Below, piece by piece: positions 26,133 to 35,044 of a stretch of 64,000 bases of DNA. The translations under genes and the position numbers were made by a program. The stretch covers positions 33,069 through 97,068 of the forward strand of contig NZ_BMRA01000006.1 in assembly GCF_014648395.1 (NCBI RefSeq), in the 5' to 3' direction. The notes beneath the pieces are model-generated. The model was not told the DNA's origin. It saw only the letters and a program-made list of their open reading frames with translations, and ran no database searches. Origin of the DNA: Micromonospora fulviviridis. GTDB lineage: Bacteria > Actinomycetota > Actinomycetes > Mycobacteriales > Micromonosporaceae. The stretch's first letter is position 1. The number at the start of each line of letters is the position of its first letter.

Positions 26133-26477
26133 CTAGACCGTCCCCTGCTGTGGGAGTTGCTCCTCATCGCCGAGGCTCAGCATGAACGGCGATCCGGGTT
26201 GATCCGGCTGCCAGCCACGGTCAAGCGCTTGCCGTATGGCGCTAGCGACTGCCGAAGGCAGCACCGGCGAGGCCGGAGCGTTCATCCAGTTGCCAGGATG
26301 AGGGGACGCCAGCCGGACGATGAGGGTGGCACCGCCAGGCGGGTCCGCCCGCTCAACGGCAAAGCTCAGCGGCGACCAGGTCAAACCCTGGCTGTACGTC
26401 GGCTTCCGGCGGACGAACCAGCGGTAGCCGATCCCGTCGACAACGATCGGCCTACTGCCCCGCTTCTTGAGCGCCAC
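26133..26477 (-). CDS. Conserved actinobacterial hypothetical protein
   Basis: The 114-residue protein reads RPIVVDGIGYRWFVRRKPTY, SQGLTWSPLSFAVE and LIVRLASPHPGNWM, a pattern I recognise from small single-domain actinobacterial proteins of unknown function. GTG 26477 is preferred because GGGAG lies 5 bases upstream and the conserved part begins soon after; an ATG at 26525 would add an unmatched basic leader. No membrane segment or signal peptide is seen. Confidence 0.65.
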   Translation of the reverse strand: MALKKRGSRPIVVDGIGYRWFVRRKPTYSQGLTWSPLSFAVERADPPGGATLIVRLASPHPGNWMNAPASPVLPSAVASAIRQALDRGWQPDQPGSPFMLSLGDEEQLPQQGTV

Positions 26478-26672
26478 CCGTTCTCCCGCCGTGTTGTGGC
26501 CAGCGTCCCGCCGCCATGCAGCCATTCGTACAGCCGAGACCGCTGGCCCAAGCCGACGTGATACGACAGTGACGGCGTGAGCAGGGGCAGGTTACCGTGA
26601 CCAGTCATCCGCAATCTTCCTCCGATCCTCAGGCCGCTCCCGGCCGCTCGGCACCCAGAGAGGTTGCGACCG

Positions 26673-27140
26673 TTAAGGACGGTCGATGAGCGCAACCCCT
26701 CCGGCGATCGTTGCCGCTGCCTCCGGAGCCCAGCGATTCAACCAATGGACGATCCGCGTCCGTTCGTGCAGCTGCAGATCACCGTAGGGCTCATACCTCA
26801 GCCAACCGGAGTGCAGCAGCCCGATTGTGGTCAACCGCGCGTTGTCATGCCCTAGCAGTTCCAGCCACAAGTCTGGCCGGCACATCAGGGCCGCGACGGC
26901 GGTGTCCGGTCGCAGCATCAGCGCTGCTCGCAGTTGGTTCAGCGCGTCGGTCCCATGGTGATCAGCGAGGACTGGCGGACGGTCACGCCGTTTGCGAGCG
27001 AGTTGGCCCGGGACGCCCGAGTGGTACACGCGTACTCGAGTCGTTCTGGCCAAGATCTCCGCCACTGCACTAAGGGGGTTGCCGACCACGCCGTTATTCT
27101 TCTCGGCCGCAGACGCGACGACCAGTTTGAGTTCCCCCAA
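26673..27140 (-). CDS. Hypothetical protein
   Basis: This open frame of 155 residues has balanced composition (LWLELLGHDNARLTTIGLL, HSGWLRYEPYGDLQLHERTR, IVHWLNRWAPEAAATI) and looks protein-like rather than like a shadow frame. The only long start is TTG 27140; a shorter start at an internal ATG is possible. I do not recognise the family. Confidence 0.45.
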   Translation of the reverse strand: MGELKLVVASAAEKNNGVVGNPLSAVAEILARTTRVRVYHSGVPGQLARKRRDRPPVLADHHGTDALNQLRAALMLRPDTAVAALMCRPDLWLELLGHDNARLTTIGLLHSGWLRYEPYGDLQLHERTRIVHWLNRWAPEAAATIAGGVALIDRP

Positions 27141-27391
27141 GTGGCAGTCTGGGAGCCACGCATGGGAGCCACCGGGGCGGACTGGTCCGGACCGGATGGT
27201 ACCGACCGAGTTGTCGAGAGCCTGAGGACCAGGACCAGGCGGACAGCGTCGGACGGCCTAGACGTGGAGTCTTGGGAATCTACGGATCAGATGGTTGTTC
27301 GGGTAGAGGGCCCTCGTCGCATCAGCAGTGCGTCAGGCCCTGCAAGTCATGGTTGTCACCATGGTGCACGATCGAGTACCCATAATCGTCG

Positions 27392-27667
27392 CTATGTGAC
27401 CCGCCGCGCCGCCCCGGCGCCAGTACCCGGCGGGGAAGTGCCGCGGTCCTGCTCCCGCCACTGGCCGGCGGTGTCGGCGCGCAGCAGGCGATCAACCATC
27501 TCCAGAGCCTGTGGCTCCGAGCCGAACTCCCAGCGCAGCACGTTTCCGGACTCCGTGTCCCCAGCCCGGGCCATCACCGTCCAGCGCGTCTGGCGGACCA
27601 GCCGCACGTCGCGCCGGGTCAGGCGCCCCCAGACACCGTTCCACCACCGCCGTACCACTTCCTGCAC
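27392..27667 (-). CDS. Small conserved hypothetical protein
   Basis: The 91-residue protein is tryptophan- and arginine-rich (MQEVVRRWWNGVWGRLTRRD) and continues GNVLRWEFGSEPQALEMVDR LLRAD, a pattern seen in short actinobacterial hypotheticals. There is no signal or membrane segment and no function is known. It runs on the same strand as the next small gene, 76 bases apart. Confidence 0.55.
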   Translation of the reverse strand: MQEVVRRWWNGVWGRLTRRDVRLVRQTRWTVMARAGDTESGNVLRWEFGSEPQALEMVDRLLRADTAGQWREQDRGTSPPGTGAGAARRVT

Positions 27668-27743
27668 CCCCGCGATCGTACATACGTTCGATCAGGTAGC
27701 CGCCTCGGATGGCGAGCGTGTCTCGCACGCCCGTAGCGAAGGG

Positions 27744-27941
27744 CTACTCGCAGCGGTCCTCCGCGCCCCGGCCGTAGGGCTCGCAGCAGTCCGGGCGGTG
27801 CCGATACACCCGAAGATCACGTCCGCTACGGCGGGCGAACTCCGGCGTGATCTCGTACAAGCAGGCCCGCCACACGACGGTCTCCCCGCCGCCGGACACC
27901 GCCCGGCCGTCACCAGGCCCGCCGCGCAGCAGCACCTCCAC
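27744..27941 (-). CDS. Small conserved hypothetical protein with Cys-Cys motif
   Basis: The 65-residue protein starts at GTG 27941 (EVLLRGGPGDGRAV) and ends DLRVYRHRPDCCEPYGRG. The GGPxDGR start and RHRPDCC end recur in short actinomycete proteins of unknown role. It could be the upstream partner of the gene at 27392. Confidence 0.6.
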   Translation of the reverse strand: MEVLLRGGPGDGRAVSGGGETVVWRACLYEITPEFARRSGRDLRVYRHRPDCCEPYGRGAEDRCE

Positions 27942-28167
27942 CCCTACGACCGTAGGTGATCTGCGAGGGCCGGGCCCGAACTCGACCGATCACCCTTGCT
28001 GCCTTGGGCGGATCGAGAAGTGAGGGTCTCCGCAGCGTGACGTGCGCGCCGCGGGGACCGTGCGTCGGTGGCCTGCGCCCGGGGCGCTCGCGCTCTGGTC
28101 GGGCTGAGATGCTGGTGGCGAGGGCGCAGTCAGCATTTGCTCCGGCCGTGAGGGTCGCCGGGCCCGC

Positions 28168-28766
28168 CTATGGGGTGGTCTCCGTCATCGCCTTGCGTGC
28201 CTCGAGGAACTGGGCGGTGCGGTCGGCCTGCGGCCGGGACGAGAGGAAGGCGACGATGCCTACGGTCTGGTCGTCGGCCCAGGCGCAGGCGACGAGGTAG
28301 CTCTCTTGGTCGAAGCGGCCTTGGCCGCAGCGCGCCGTGCCGCCGAGGTCCCCGGGGTCGACCGGCTTGTGGGACGTGATGCGGTATGGCTGGAGGGAGC
28401 GTTCGATGAGCCCTTGCCGATCAGTGACGGTGCCGGAGACGCCGGTGATGAACACCATGTCGGCGTCGGTCCGTTGTTGCCGTAGGCCCAGCCGACGGCG
28501 CTCGTGGCGGGAGCGACCTCCCGCTTGAGCGTGTCGAGGTGTCGTTTGGCGGCGTCGACGGCTTCGCGGTCCATGTTCCGGGGCAGGCCGAGCAGCGTCT
28601 CCGGCATGCGCAGCTTACGGATGATCGGTGAGGGTGGTGCGGGGGCCGTGGACGCCGTCGCCGGCGGGGTGGTGGCTTTCGAGGTGCATGCGGCGGTGGG
28701 CAGCGTGGTGGCCAGCAGCGCGACAGCGATGCCTGCTCGGAACAGTTTCCTGGTGCTCTTCTTCAT
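28168..28766 (-). pseudogene. Frameshifted lipoprotein gene
   Basis: The first part (ATG 28766) encodes a basic N-terminus, a hydrophobic core and lipobox PTAAC, then LRMPETLLGLPRNMDREAVD and SAVGWAYGNNG. The second part, one frame away, continues MVFITGVSGTVTDRQGLIER, VDPGDLGGTARCGQGRFDQE and YLVACAWADDQTVGIVAFL, the rest of a small actinobacterial lipoprotein family. The break is at about 28465, where one base too few or two too many separates GGACC from GACGCC. A single-base indel or sequencing error would explain it. The two frames are otherwise intact, so decay is recent if real. Confidence 0.7.
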
Positions 28767-29202
28767 CCCGTCACATCCGTGGCCGATCCGGCTGCTGTTA
28801 GCGGTGCAGAGCCTACGGCCCGCGGTCTCGCCTCCAGCAGTTGGCCGTCGTGGTGGCAGACGGTGGTGGCGTCGGTCTCGCGGAGTGAATTCGCATCGTC
28901 GGTGACCGACTGGACGTCTCACCTTGCTCACCGGAGGCGTGTTCCCGTGCAACTGCCGGGCCGGCGACGGGCGACCGATGCTAGCCCTTTTCGTCGTATC
29001 GCTTCTGGGCCGGGTACCTGACTGTGGATTGCGGGTTGGGCAGCTGGGCGAGTCCTGTTGGCAGGGATTGTTGCCTGCGTGCTCGATGCTGAGCTGCAGT
29101 TGCGGGGCAAGCCTCACCCGTACTGCGCGATCATCGAACGCCGGCTCCGGATGCACGAGTTGAGGAAGCACGACGGTCGGATCGGTCCGGTAGCTTCGAC
29201 AG
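28767..29202. other. No gene recognised
   Basis: This stretch separates the minus-strand lipoprotein from the plus-strand 500-residue gene and must hold their divergent promoters. I see no coding frame with recognisable motifs and no strong operator palindrome. Confidence 0.5.
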
Positions 29203-30705
29203 GTGGTTGATCGAGCGGTGCGAGCCGGCGATGTCGCGGTGATGAGGCTGTCTGACGGCGCATGGGGTGCATGTCAGATTACGGGCGCCGAAGGCCGGGT
29301 GACCTCGGTGTATGCGCTGCTTTGGCACTCGGTGGAGCCTCCGAGCCTGGACGAGTTGCGTGGGGTTGAGCCGCTGAAACTCGATCATCATGCTCACGAC
29401 GGGCAGCTTGCCCACTTGTCGATCGACAGATGGCATGCGGTGCCGCCGGGGTTCACCTGGATCGGAAGCTTGCCCGTACCGGAGGGTGTGCCAGCTTTCT
29501 CGAGCACGTACTCGGGCTGGCAGTCACTTGCCGACGATGTGGTCAGGCAGCGCCGCTGGGACCGGGAGCTACCGGCGGCAGTGAAGTCGGCCTATCGTGC
29601 GGCGGCCACCCGGGGTCAGGTCGATGTTGACTTCGGTGCCGGAGCGGTGACGATTGGCGCGGCCACGCCTCGACTGGATTTGAGCGGTGAGGGGCCGATG
29701 CGGGTGCCTACGTCCGGGCCGGTGCGCTGGTCCGCTCTCGATCAGTTGCCCCGCTGTACGGCGCTGGCGTGGACCGGCCCGGATCGGGGCCTGGCCCGCG
29801 CGTTGGCAGACCGCCCTGTTGTCTCGTCGCTGACGTGGCGGGACGCCCCGGCGGTCGTGGATCTGGCCGACACTGGTGTGCAGCACTTGTCGCTGGCTGG
29901 GGCGGATGTTTGCGAGGTGCGGCTGCCCGGTGGGCTGCACGGCCTTGAGCTGGCGGCAGTGAACCAGGGCCTCACCGTGTGCGCGGCGGACGGCGGCCGA
30001 TGGCTTCATCTCACCCTGACGGGCGCCGACGCGGAAACTACGGTTCCTGCCGGCCTGCATGGCGTGCGAGAGGTCGCCCTGGACGGCAGCGGCGCTATGT
30101 CCGCTGCTGCCGTAGCGGAACTGAAGGACTTGGAGAGCCTACGGATCTACTGGCGCAAACCCCCGGGGCGGCTGGTCGACGCCGCGGCTCTGGCCGATCT
30201 GCCGCGTCTGGCGGTTATCCAGCTTGTCGATGGCTACGGCCTGGACGCGGACACCCTGCCAGACACGGCCTCGCTGACGCAGCTGAGCATCAGCGGACTA
30301 CGCCGATCGATCGTGCCCGCCCTGAAGGCCCGATACCGCGGCGCTGCGGTGCGCCTGGTTGTTGAAGGCGCGAAGCCTGACACGTGGCTGGCCGCCAACC
30401 TCTACAACCCGTTCCGAGACTGGGTCGACGACGACGCCCGAGGTGGAGCCGCCGCCTGCAAGGCGTACGCCAACACCTTCCGCATCATCGACAAGCTTCC
30501 ACAGGAAGGTGATGGGCGTGCCGACGAAGCAAAAGCGGCCTTGCGCAAGCTGGTCGAGACGCTCAACAGCATCGACCAGAAGTACGAGATCGTCGACACG
30601 CTACGCCGAGAGGAAGCCTTCGACGCGTTCATGAAACTCGCTGCCCGAGCCGGCGTGCCACCACATGTGGCCGAACAGTGGTTCGACGAGTGGCGTGACT
30701 TCTAA
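29203..30705 (+). CDS. Leucine-rich, two-domain hypothetical protein (immunity-like)
   Basis: The 500-residue protein (GTG 29203) has an N-terminal domain (RAVRAGDVAVMRLSDGAWGA ... WHSVEPPSLDELRG) reminiscent of Imm26-type SH3-like folds. A middle region of leucine-rich repeats follows (VQHLSLAGADVCEVRLPGGL, LESLRIYWRKPPG, LTQLSISGLRR). The C-terminal helical domain includes NPFRDWVDDDARGGAAACKA and ends VAEQWFDEWRDF. No catalytic motif, signal or membrane segment is visible, so it is probably a cytoplasmic binding protein. Its place among DUF4241- and YwqG-like genes suggests an immunity or anti-toxin role, but that is inference. Confidence 0.65.
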   Translation: MVDRAVRAGDVAVMRLSDGAWGACQITGAEGRVTSVYALLWHSVEPPSLDELRGVEPLKLDHHAHDGQLAHLSIDRWHAVPPGFTWIGSLPVPEGVPAFSSTYSGWQSLADDVVRQRRWDRELPAAVKSAYRAAATRGQVDVDFGAGAVTIGAATPRLDLSGEGPMRVPTSGPVRWSALDQLPRCTALAWTGPDRGLARALADRPVVSSLTWRDAPAVVDLADTGVQHLSLAGADVCEVRLPGGLHGLELAAVNQGLTVCAADGGRWLHLTLTGADAETTVPAGLHGVREVALDGSGAMSAAAVAELKDLESLRIYWRKPPGRLVDAAALADLPRLAVIQLVDGYGLDADTLPDTASLTQLSISGLRRSIVPALKARYRGAAVRLVVEGAKPDTWLAANLYNPFRDWVDDDARGGAAACKAYANTFRIIDKLPQEGDGRADEAKAALRKLVETLNSIDQKYEIVDTLRREEAFDAFMKLAARAGVPPHVAEQWFDEWRDF

Positions 30706-31043
30706 CCCGCTCCATGTGGGCCTACTGCCCGCCGGTGCACGACGCTGCTGATCAGGCGGGTCTCGGGCCGAATCGGAGGGCTCAGGTAGCCGTTGGAGTC
30801 CTCACGAGGGCGAGATGGTAGGGGAGTATCTGCGGCTGAGGACGGTGAGGAGCCACTCGATGGCCCGGCCTTGCATCTGGGGCAGCTTGGCAAAGTGGTC
30901 ACCGCGCCCGAGTGCTCACCGCAGCCGGACGCGGAAACGCGCTAACCTGCGGTGATGTGGACGAGCCGGCTGGCGTGACGTCCCAGAGGGGGCGCGAAGA
31001 ATCACGGCCTACGGGAACTGGCGGGCCCGTAGACTGCCGCGCC
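30706..31043. other. No gene recognised
   Basis: Only short frames without motifs are seen. An in-frame extension upstream of the 31044 start is present but lacks protein-like composition. Confidence 0.5.
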
Positions 31044-32069
31044 ATGGGAGAGATCGTCACGCTCGGCGAAGTCCGCTGCCCGTCTGGCCAGTTGGTCATC
31101 GTCGACGGGGGAATGCTGGGCATGTGGTCCGGAAGCAGACCTCCGAACGAGCTGGATCCGCGCGGTCTTGGAATCGAGGATCCCGACCTGCTGGCTGAGG
31201 TTGCCGGGGCAGCGGACTACACGGTGGTCGGCCCGGACGCCGAGCGCGCGGGGGCGTCGTTCCAGGTTCGGCCCGGGCGGTATCACTACGACATCCCCGC
31301 TTCGCGTCGCGACGACTGGGTGGAACGGTTCGGCGGTCACTGCCGGGAACATGGGTGGATGGCTGGGTTGGAGCGCTCCGAGACACAGGTGTCGCACCGG
31401 GAGCGGGCCCGCCGGTGCGCCGTCGAACGCCAGCGGGGGTTCAGTGTCTTCGGGCTGCCCGCGGTGGCGGTGGATGGTCTTCCGGGCAGGGCCGTCAGGG
31501 TGGAAGCGGAACGCTCGAACGGGCCGTGGGATGGCTGGTCCCAGATGATTGTCCGGGTCTGTGACGCGCCGGTTGCATCCACGGTCGACGTGGGCGTGGT
31601 CGGTGTCGACGCGGCCCGGCTGGCCTTCGCCGACGTGCACGCCCTCGATCTGTGGCGCCACGAGGAGCCGTTGGACGGCCTCGCCGATGTGGCGTTCTGG
31701 GGTGCCGACGCGCCGGCGGCAGCGCAGGAGTTCACCGCTGAGCCGCTGACGACGTCGGGTGATGAGGGCAGCTACGGCTGGACAGGCCTGCCGATCCGTT
31801 CCGCCCTCCGACGGGCGATGACGGTGCAGGCGTGGCGGGACGCCGAGCCCGGCCGGGGCCTGGCGGTCGACTTCCGGCCGCACTCCCACCACTGGCAGGT
31901 GATGCGCCAGGTACGGGCCAGCGACACGGAGAGCGGCACCCTGCCCCTCGGCGACGCGCAGATCTTGTTCGCCATGACCAGCTGGGGCGATGGCGTTTTC
32001 CCGGTCCAGGTCGACCGCGACGCTGCCGGCCACCTTCTCGCGGTCCGGATAACCCTCGCCGAGGGCTGA
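31044..32069 (+). CDS. DUF4241-like hypothetical protein
   Basis: The 341-residue protein starts MGEIVTLGEVRCPSGQLVIV and ends DAQILFAMTSWGDGVFPVQV followed by DRDAAGHLLAVRITLAEG. The SxWGDGxFPV segment near the C-terminus and the GxMDPG-like N-terminal part recall DUF4241 proteins, and the remnant at 24225-24560 shares the WGDG motif. No signal or membrane segment. DUF4241 genes are often found with bacterial toxin-immunity loci, but the molecular function is unknown. ATG 31044 is chosen over the frame's upstream start at 30912 because protein-like sequence begins here. Confidence 0.65.
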   Translation: MGEIVTLGEVRCPSGQLVIVDGGMLGMWSGSRPPNELDPRGLGIEDPDLLAEVAGAADYTVVGPDAERAGASFQVRPGRYHYDIPASRRDDWVERFGGHCREHGWMAGLERSETQVSHRERARRCAVERQRGFSVFGLPAVAVDGLPGRAVRVEAERSNGPWDGWSQMIVRVCDAPVASTVDVGVVGVDAARLAFADVHALDLWRHEEPLDGLADVAFWGADAPAAAQEFTAEPLTTSGDEGSYGWTGLPIRSALRRAMTVQAWRDAEPGRGLAVDFRPHSHHWQVMRQVRASDTESGTLPLGDAQILFAMTSWGDGVFPVQVDRDAAGHLLAVRITLAEG

Positions 32070-32198
32070 ACAGCGCCAACCGGCGGTACCTCAAGAAACA
32101 CCAGAGCAGCCGCCACGTGACGGCGGCTGGCTGGCGGGCGACGGACGAGTCGACCCGTCCGCCGGATTCTGGGTTCGGTGCATACTGGGCGCCTTGGG

Positions 32199-32549
32199 AT
32201 GAGCACGGTGGCAGTGGCGGCGACAGAACTCGACAAGGCTGTTGCGCGGATCCAAGGCAGCGGCGGCTACCGCGGCCTGGTCTGGGGATACCGTTGCCTC
32301 GCCACCGGGTTGATCTTCGGTATGTTGGTCCTCGTATCGGCGCTCGTTCGCTGCCTGCCGGTGACAATGGCGTTGTTCGCCATGGCGGCACTGGCGGTGG
32401 CCGCCGGTGTGGGTCTCTGCTGGACGGGCATGATCAAGCTGCGGGTCGACCGGCTGATGCCGCTCGGCGGGGCCAACCGTCATCGAGCCCTGATGCGAGG
32501 ACTGTGGCGCGACGTGCTCGAGCCAGTGCAGCGGAACCGGCGTGAGTAG
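32199..32549 (+). CDS. Small two-helix membrane protein
   Basis: The 116-residue protein has a short soluble N-terminus, two adjacent hydrophobic helices (YRCLATGLIFGMLVLVSALV and VTMALFAMAALAVAAGVGL) and a basic C-terminal tail ending RDVLEPVQRNRRE. This predicts a hairpin membrane protein with both ends inside. I do not recognise the family. It may be expressed with the preceding gene, 129 bases away. Confidence 0.55.
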   Translation: MSTVAVAATELDKAVARIQGSGGYRGLVWGYRCLATGLIFGMLVLVSALVRCLPVTMALFAMAALAVAAGVGLCWTGMIKLRVDRLMPLGGANRHRALMRGLWRDVLEPVQRNRRE

Positions 32550-32878
32550 CAGCTGGCAGCAACGGGCCGAGACGACGGAGACCGTGGTCGGCCCTGTGAG
32601 GACAGTCGCCCGAGGTGGCCGATGTCCTCGCACTCACGCGGACGCCCCCCGCAGTGCTTACGAGGGAGGGGTCCGATAGTCACGATGGGGCGCTGTCACC
32701 GGTTGGCGCTGGAGCATCGAGGCGGCGAGACGGGTGGGCCAAGTCTTCGGTACCGAAGTCAGTACCGGCCAGGAGATCGCGCTCATGTCCCGCTGGTTCT
32801 AGTTGGTCCATTGGACGGGCCCGATCTCCGTAACCTGGGCCCGGCCGATGGCCCGAAACTCGCGTAAAGGACGCTCTC
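32550..32878. other. No gene recognised
   Basis: No coding frame, palindrome or repeat with clear support is seen in this stretch. Confidence 0.5.
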
Positions 32879-33406
32879 GTGGACGACCTCGACGACGGTC
32901 CCAACTCCCTCGCCGAAGGCACCGCCCTGGCCTTGCGGGCTCACCTCCTTGCCACGGCGCGGCCGGAGCTGCTGATAGCGGCAGACGTGAAGCGTCATGG
33001 TGGTCCGGACCTCGTATGCTGGCAGTGGCAGCCCGGCCAAGCCTGGGTCTGGCAGCTCCGCTACATGCACGACCCTAGAGCACCACAGCAGTGGCCCGCC
33101 GCTGCGGTGCTCGCCGCAGCTGCCGCCGACCCACTGTCGGCCGGCCTTGAGGTCGTCGCCGGGCCGTCGATGCAGACGTTGGGGCTTCTCGTCGAGCAAG
33201 AGGCCAGCAACATGGCGGAGCCGGAAGAGGCGGTGACCGTCCGGGACGGCCCGATTCCAGGCCTCCAGCTTTACTCCATCGCCTGCCAGAAGGCGGAGAG
33301 CCCGGACTTCGCCCGACGAGAGGCGTCGATGCGAGCCGCGAAATACAGCGCCTCCCGCTGTAACCGTATGGTGGCCGCTGCACGGGCAGCCGCACAGCCT
33401 ACATAG
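32879..33406 (+). CDS. Hypothetical protein
   Basis: The 175-residue protein (GTG 32879) reads DDLDDGPNSLAEGTALALRA, LVCWQWQPGQAWVWQLRYMH and ASMRAAKYSASRCNRMVAAA. Composition is protein-like with no signal or membrane segment. The family is not recognised and no ribosome site is obvious. Confidence 0.5.
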   Translation: MDDLDDGPNSLAEGTALALRAHLLATARPELLIAADVKRHGGPDLVCWQWQPGQAWVWQLRYMHDPRAPQQWPAAAVLAAAAADPLSAGLEVVAGPSMQTLGLLVEQEASNMAEPEEAVTVRDGPIPGLQLYSIACQKAESPDFARREASMRAAKYSASRCNRMVAAARAAAQPT

Positions 33407-33656
33407 CACCAGGGTCGTGCCGCCGGCTTCCCCACAGGGATCCGGCGGCCGATGGTTACAGCGGCGTCGCCATTGGCGGGGGCGCTGACATCATCCGGCA
33501 GGCGCTCGCGGCGGGGTGGTCGACCAGTTGGGCATCTTGGACGCGGGTCGAGGTCTCGTCATCGAGCGGCGCTGCGGTCGGCTCATGACTGCGGACCCGG
33601 CGAATCGATGCCGGCCATTGACGGCTCGTCGGGGTCCTGACAACTACCATGACGTC

Positions 33657-34118
33657 ATGGCCGAGACCCTCACGTTGACGTTGACGCTGGAGCAGCACGG
33701 TCCGGCTGGAGCATTCGTGCTGTCCGATGAGCAGGTGTCCGTCCTGGGGGAGGGCCGCAGGACGTTCCCGGTGCGGGTCAGTGTCAATGGCGTGACGCTG
33801 CCGCTGCGCCTGGCCCGGATGGGCGGGGAGAACCTGATCGGGTTGTCACGCGCGGCGCGAGCGCAGGCTGGGGTCAGCATCGGGTCCACGTACGAGATCG
33901 GCATCGCCCAGGACGCGGAAGCGCGTAACGTCGAGGTGCCCGGGGACCTGGCCGCCGCCCTGGCCGACGACGCCCAGGCGCAGGCGGCATTTGAGGCGCT
34001 GGCCCCCTCGCATCGCAAGGAGTTCGTCCGCTGGGTCACCGAGGCCAAGCGAGAGACCACCCGGACGCAGCGCGTCACCAAGACCATCGAGATGCTCCGT
34101 GCCGGCCGACACCGCTGA
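33657..34118 (+). CDS. YdeI/OmdA-type protein (DUF1905 plus bacteriocin-protection domain)
   Basis: The 153-residue protein has an N-terminal DUF1905-like beta domain (TLEQHGPAGAFVLSDEQ, FPVRVSVNGVTLPLRLARMG) and a C-terminal helical YdeI/OmdA domain (VPGDLAAALADDAQAQAAFE, LAPSHRKEFVRWVTEAKRE, TRTQRVTKTIEML). The family is linked to antimicrobial-peptide and stress resistance in some bacteria, but no mechanism is known. ATG 33657 starts the recognised domain; an earlier in-frame start at 33516 adds unrelated sequence. Confidence 0.85.
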   Translation: MAETLTLTLTLEQHGPAGAFVLSDEQVSVLGEGRRTFPVRVSVNGVTLPLRLARMGGENLIGLSRAARAQAGVSIGSTYEIGIAQDAEARNVEVPGDLAAALADDAQAQAAFEALAPSHRKEFVRWVTEAKRETTRTQRVTKTIEMLRAGRHR

Positions 34119-34260
34119 ACAGGCGAACCCCTGAGCGGCCCCGGCGAGGAAATTGTGCGTCGCGCAAGGGCCGAGAACCACTTCAACGGGCGACTGACGG
34201 TCGGCAGCCACGCGGGAGAACGCGCTGCTCGGCGGGGCCGACCACGAAGAGACCGTGTCC

Positions 34261-34839
34261 TCAGGCGAACTCGCGCGCGGTGGATTCCAGCCGTTCGCGG
34301 TAGGCGGCCCACCACGCCTCGTCGCCCTCGACGACGTTGTCGCCGGGCCGCCGCCAGCCGACCTGGCCGTCGACCAGTTCGCGCACGATGTCGGCGTGCC
34401 CGGCGTGCCGGTTCAGCTCGGCAAGCACGTGCACGAGGATGAGGTGCAGCGTCACCGGCGTGTCTTGCCACCACCGCACCAAGCCGGGCGCGTCGATCGG
34501 GAGGGTCTCGATCGTGGCGTCCGCGTGTGCCCAGACTCGGTGCCACAGGCCGATGATGTCGTCGCGGGACTCGTCGGCTGCGGCCCACATGTCCGTGTTC
34601 GGCTCGGCGTTCTCGTCCAGGCCCGCGACGGGTTCGGGAAAGGGGCGGTCGAACACCTCGCCGAAATACCCCGCGGTCACCGAGGCCACGTGCTTGACCA
34701 GCCCGAGCAGGTTCGTCCCGGTCGGCACGAGCGGGCGCCGTACGTCGTACTCCGACAGCCCGTCGAGCTTCCCGAGCAGCGCCTCGCGCGCCTCCCGCAG
34801 GTACCGATAGAGATTCGCTTTGGCGTCGACGTCTGTCAT
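34261..34839 (-). CDS. DUF664/DinB-superfamily protein
   Basis: This 192-residue protein belongs to the same family as the gene at 2058-2570: LDGLSEYDVRRPLVPTGTNL then LGLVKHVASVTAGYFGEVF, and VLAELNRHAGHADIVRELVD at the C-terminus. The conserved histidines (LVKH, LNRHAGHAD) would form a metal site in a DinB four-helix bundle; mycothiol-dependent transfer is the proposed actinobacterial activity. ATG 34839 lies at the start of the homologous region with GGGCGG upstream. It is convergent with the YdeI-like gene, and a divergent gene starts 205 bases away. Confidence 0.85.
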   Translation of the reverse strand: MTDVDAKANLYRYLREAREALLGKLDGLSEYDVRRPLVPTGTNLLGLVKHVASVTAGYFGEVFDRPFPEPVAGLDENAEPNTDMWAAADESRDDIIGLWHRVWAHADATIETLPIDAPGLVRWWQDTPVTLHLILVHVLAELNRHAGHADIVRELVDGQVGWRRPGDNVVEGDEAWWAAYRERLESTAREFA

Positions 34840-35044
34840 GCCGCCCAGGATCTCACCGCCCGCCCGCCGCGATGCCCTGTACGCCCGCGTTCCGAACCGC
34901 GGCTCTGTGGCGGCGCCGGCGTGCCAGTGCTGGGAGGCACCTCGAGCATCTGTCAATCGACGATCTGGAAAAGTCCGACAGCCACGTCATGCTGCGCGGG
35001 AATCGCGCACTCCGGCGTGATGGCTGTGCCATAGACTCCGCCGG

